DNA of 64,000 bases, taken from an uncultured Carboxylicivirga sp. (GTDB lineage: Bacteria > Bacteroidota > Bacteroidia > Bacteroidales > Marinilabiliaceae). Numbering within the stretch: the first letter of the stretch is position 1; every line of letters starts with the position of its first letter. Both the position numbers and the translations under genes were made by a program. Positions 61,783 to 64,000 of the stretch are shown piece by piece. The notes beneath the pieces are model-generated. The model did no database searches. It worked only from the letters and a program-made list of their open reading frames with translations, and was not told where the DNA came from. Location: contig NZ_OY771430.1 in NCBI RefSeq assembly GCF_963674565.1, positions 4,092,001 to 4,156,000 of the forward strand, read 5' to 3'.

Positions 61783-61794
61783 ATAATAAATTGA

Positions 61795-62046
61795 TTATTC
61801 TTCTAACTTTGGTTTTTTCATGATGGCAAAGATCTCAAAGAAAAAACCAAATAGCACAATGATTGGCGCTAAAGTGATTCGTCTAAAACTATAAATCTCT
61901 TCATTGAAAACAGTAGGATCCTCAGATCTTCCGCCCATCATCAGCAAAAAACCTACGATGATAATTACAAATCCTATCGCAAGAAGAATATAGTTTTGTT
62001 TTCCTAAAGCAAACTGAAATTTTTGCTCATTTTCTTTTTTTGCCAT
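61795..62046 (-). CDS. DUF3098 family small membrane protein
   Basis: 83 residues with two hydrophobic helices (YILLAIGFVIIIVGFLLMMG, and ITLAPIIVLFGFFFEIFAIM) and the family phrase FNEEIYSFRRITLAPI between them. DUF3098 genes are found right after ftsX in many Bacteroidota, as here (12 nt), suggesting a role with the cell-division ABC complex FtsEX; the function is not established. Confidence 0.92.
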   Translation of the reverse strand: MAKKENEQKFQFALGKQNYILLAIGFVIIIVGFLLMMGGRSEDPTVFNEEIYSFRRITLAPIIVLFGFFFEIFAIMKKPKLEE

Positions 62047-62058
62047 ATCAAGTATATA

Positions 62059-62937
62059 TTAAAAATATAAATCGTCAGTACTTAGGTTTAAATATTTATT
62101 AACCGCAAAAAACGTAGATAACAGAGTGATAAGTACCCCGCATATTATTACAATTCCAAACAGGATCATAATCAAATCAATATTCTGGAATCCAACCACC
62201 CCAGCCAATTCATGATTAGTTGCATAAATAAGCCCGGATAATAGCACAATTGCCAATACAGCACCAATAAAACCATGCAGTATACTGGTTACCAAAAATG
62301 GCTGACGTATAAAACTTTTGGTTGCCCCCACCAACTGCATTGTTCTAATCAAAAATCTTTTAGAATAAACTGATAATCGAATCGTATTATTTATCAGAGC
62401 TACTGCAATCAAAAGTAACATTACTGCGAACACCAGCAGAACAAGAGAAATTCTATTTACGTTTTTATGCACCAGATGAATCAGATTCTTTTGGTATAAA
62501 ACTTCTTTCACCTGAGGAAACTCCATTATCATACTTTCTACCCCGGCAATACTATCAGGGTGAGCATATTCGGCATATAACTTTACTTCGATTGACGACA
62601 ATAAAGGATTGTAACCTAAGAAGGCAACAAAATCTTCACCCAGTTCTTCTTTAAGTTCTTTAGCTGCCCGTTCTTTATCAATGTATTCAGTCTGCTTTAC
62701 AAAAGGTGAGGTTGCCAACATTTTCTCCAAACGTTTAACTTCCGCTTCTCTTGCATTATCCTTAACCATCACAGTGAATCCAATATTTTCTTTAACGTAA
62801 TGAGATAAACGCTGGGCATTAAGTGACAGCAAACCAATAATTCCCAATAGAAAAAGAACCAGTGCAATACTAATGGTTGTAGTTACATACGAACTACGAA
62901 GTTTTTTACCGCTTGATATTTGTTTTGACTGCGCCAT
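62059..62937 (-). CDS. ftsX: Cell-division permease-like protein FtsX
   Basis: Membrane half of FtsEX, which activates wall hydrolases at the septum. 292 residues: cytoplasmic start, helix 1 (about 20-40, TTTISIALVLFLLGIIGLLS), a periplasmic loop domain (about 45-165, TVMVKDNAREAEVKRLEKML and YIDKERAAKELKEELGEDFV), then helices 2-4 with NNTIRLSVYSKRFLIRTMQL, VGATKSFIRQPFL. No ftsE next to it, as usual in this phylum. First gene of the ftsX-DUF3098-uppP-truB(-queA) run; a TATTTTTG box (62960-62953) precedes it without a clear -33 box. Confidence 0.94.
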   Translation of the reverse strand: MAQSKQISSGKKLRSSYVTTTISIALVLFLLGIIGLLSLNAQRLSHYVKENIGFTVMVKDNAREAEVKRLEKMLATSPFVKQTEYIDKERAAKELKEELGEDFVAFLGYNPLLSSIEVKLYAEYAHPDSIAGVESMIMEFPQVKEVLYQKNLIHLVHKNVNRISLVLLVFAVMLLLIAVALINNTIRLSVYSKRFLIRTMQLVGATKSFIRQPFLVTSILHGFIGAVLAIVLLSGLIYATNHELAGVVGFQNIDLIMILFGIVIICGVLITLLSTFFAVNKYLNLSTDDLYF

Positions 62938-63109
62938 GTATCAAAATTAGTGCAAAAATATAAAATGCCATTAGATCAGCGGAGGAAGATGCGAATTAAT
63001 CGTGTAATTAACAAAAATTAACCGCTGCTTCAATTTTTAATATCTTCACAAAAGGTCTCCAAATTAAAAATCTTTCTTCAAATTTGTATCAACGTATTCA
63101 AACAGAAAG

Positions 63110-64000
63110 ATGAGCTATCACATTGTCAAAATCACTTCATACTATAAAGATTTTCTTTCCTACTATTATCAATTACATCCACAAATAGTTAATAAGAGTT
63201 ATAAAGAGCAGCTACAACATCTAATGCAACAACGTTTTGCTTGGTCTGATGCATATTCAGAAGCTTTTAAAACACTTGGCAATAAAAGTGATGAGATTGT
63301 TGCCAACGCTCAAATTCTGCAAAAACAGTGGGCTAAAGAAAACCAACTTTCCTCTGCTGATGAAATCGATATTTTAATTGCACAACTCAGTAATTTGAAA
63401 CCAGATGTAATTTGGTTGCAGGATAGTTATTCATTTAATGGGGAACTGATTGAAACGATTAAAAGAAAAGTGCCAAGCATTAAACTAGCCATTGGTAATT
63501 GTTGTTCACCTATCTCCCCGAAATACTACAAAGATTTTCAATCATTTGATTTTATTACTGTTTGTGCGCCTCACTTTAAGCATTTATTAGAGTCAGAAGG
63601 ATTACCGGAATGCATTGCAGTACCGCATGCCTTTGACGACAGAATCTTAAATGATATTAACTACGATAAGAAGCCTGAATATGACTTTTTATTTACCGGT
63701 TCCATTATTTTAGATCAGAATTTTCATAAAGAACGGATAGCCTTTATTGAGTCATTATTACAGGATAGGATAAATATTAATCTACTAATTAATTTAAATC
63801 AGAATTCATCAAAAGGATTAAGAGCAAGGCAAGCAGGATATATAATAACAAAAACTTTAGATACAATTAGATTAAAATCATTATATCAAACGATTAATCC
63901 ACTTATAAAAGTAAGTAAGTTAGAACATTTCCCAACATCATCCAAGGTTTCTAAACAATTACAGGAACAGATTAAAAATCCTGTTTTTGGATTACAAATG
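63110..64000 (+). CDS. CgeB-like glycosyltransferase, 5' part only
   Basis: Reading from ATG 63110 the frame stays open to the window edge (297 codons seen). The N-terminal half has SNLKPDVIWLQDSYSF, VPSIKLAIGNCCSPISP, and FDFITVCAPHFKHLLESEGL, and at about 185-205 DFLFTGSIILDQNFHKERIA, which begins the second Rossmann half of GT-B enzymes of the CgeB/DUF3880 type. Such enzymes modify surface polysaccharides or proteins. It is divergent from ftsX with 172 nt between; no promoter of good quality seen. Confidence 0.75.
   Translation, partial: MSYHIVKITSYYKDFLSYYYQLHPQIVNKSYKEQLQHLMQQRFAWSDAYSEAFKTLGNKSDEIVANAQILQKQWAKENQLSSADEIDILIAQLSNLKPDVIWLQDSYSFNGELIETIKRKVPSIKLAIGNCCSPISPKYYKDFQSFDFITVCAPHFKHLLESEGLPECIAVPHAFDDRILNDINYDKKPEYDFLFTGSIILDQNFHKERIAFIESLLQDRININLLINLNQNSSKGLRARQAGYIITKTLDTIRLKSLYQTINPLIKVSKLEHFPTSSKVSKQLQEQIKNPVFGLQM

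Noticed and set aside
1..64000. tRNA or rRNA genes
   Set aside because: T-loop-like strings such as GTTCGAATC near 60350 lie inside coding sequence (truB) and lack the other arms; no rRNA-like stretches seen.

Overview
This window is AT-rich chromosomal DNA from a member of the Bacteroidota, most likely a marine Marinilabiliales-type anaerobe or facultative organism. The evidence is a PorQ-type type IX secretion component, a T9SS C-terminal sorting domain on a secreted alginate-lyase-like enzyme, ExbD, DUF4834 and DUF3098 proteins, several promoters of the Bacteroidota form TTTG-N19-TAnnTTTG, and an ECF sigma/anti-sigma pair with its own promoter type. No rRNA, tRNA, CRISPR array, prophage or insertion sequence was recognised. 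The genus is inferred only.

Layout. 1-5.7 kb: the end of an ExbD gene, an acyl-CoA dehydrogenase, a flavodoxin-like reductase, and a tandem pair of related outer-membrane barrel proteins, the second carrying six WG repeats. 5.7-10.1 kb: an orphan beta-propeller sensor kinase and a MacB-like permease. 10.2-15.9 kb: a six-gene minus-strand operon that looks like a cell-envelope electron-transfer and transport module: a NapH/NosR-like membrane Fe-S protein, an exported polyferredoxin with twelve Cys motifs, an outer-membrane barrel, a DUF318 permease and two small exported proteins. 16.1-18.5 kb: membrane proteins and a DUF4349 lipoprotein. 18.7-25.5 kb: a six-gene minus-strand island with an amidase-SH3-subtilase fusion, a zinc phospholipase/nuclease-fold protein and four unrecognised proteins, headed by a 21-bp tandem-repeat array. 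26.2-32.7 kb: the secreted polysaccharide lyase-like protein, a stand-alone LytTR regulator and an S9 peptidase. 32.7-33.7 kb: a DUF559 endonuclease-like gene inside nested palindromic repeats.

33.9-64 kb is mostly core genome: purH-mreB, then mreC-mreD-mrdA-rodA (rod-shape and elongation machinery), a KamA-like radical SAM protein, a pentapeptide-repeat protein, acylphosphatase, the ECF sigma/anti-sigma pair, DUF4834, PAP2 phosphatase, ctpA with a dCMP deaminase, an M14 carboxypeptidase, a DMT exporter, a YkgJ protein, porQ, NADH dehydrogenase II, a UPF0104-type flippase-like protein, a cysH-type reductase, pfkA, a universal stress protein, and ftsX-DUF3098-uppP-truB-queA. The window ends inside a CgeB-like glycosyltransferase.

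Most interesting: (i) the 10.2-15.9 kb redox operon, in which two neighbouring proteins also share an unusual acidic EF-rich tract; (ii) the amidase-subtilase/phospholipase island with its 21-bp array; (iii) the DUF559 gene framed by two symmetric repeat classes; (iv) a shared GTAAC-N17-CGTC promoter in front of both the ECF sigma gene and the outer-membrane/WG gene pair 40 kb away, suggesting a small regulon.
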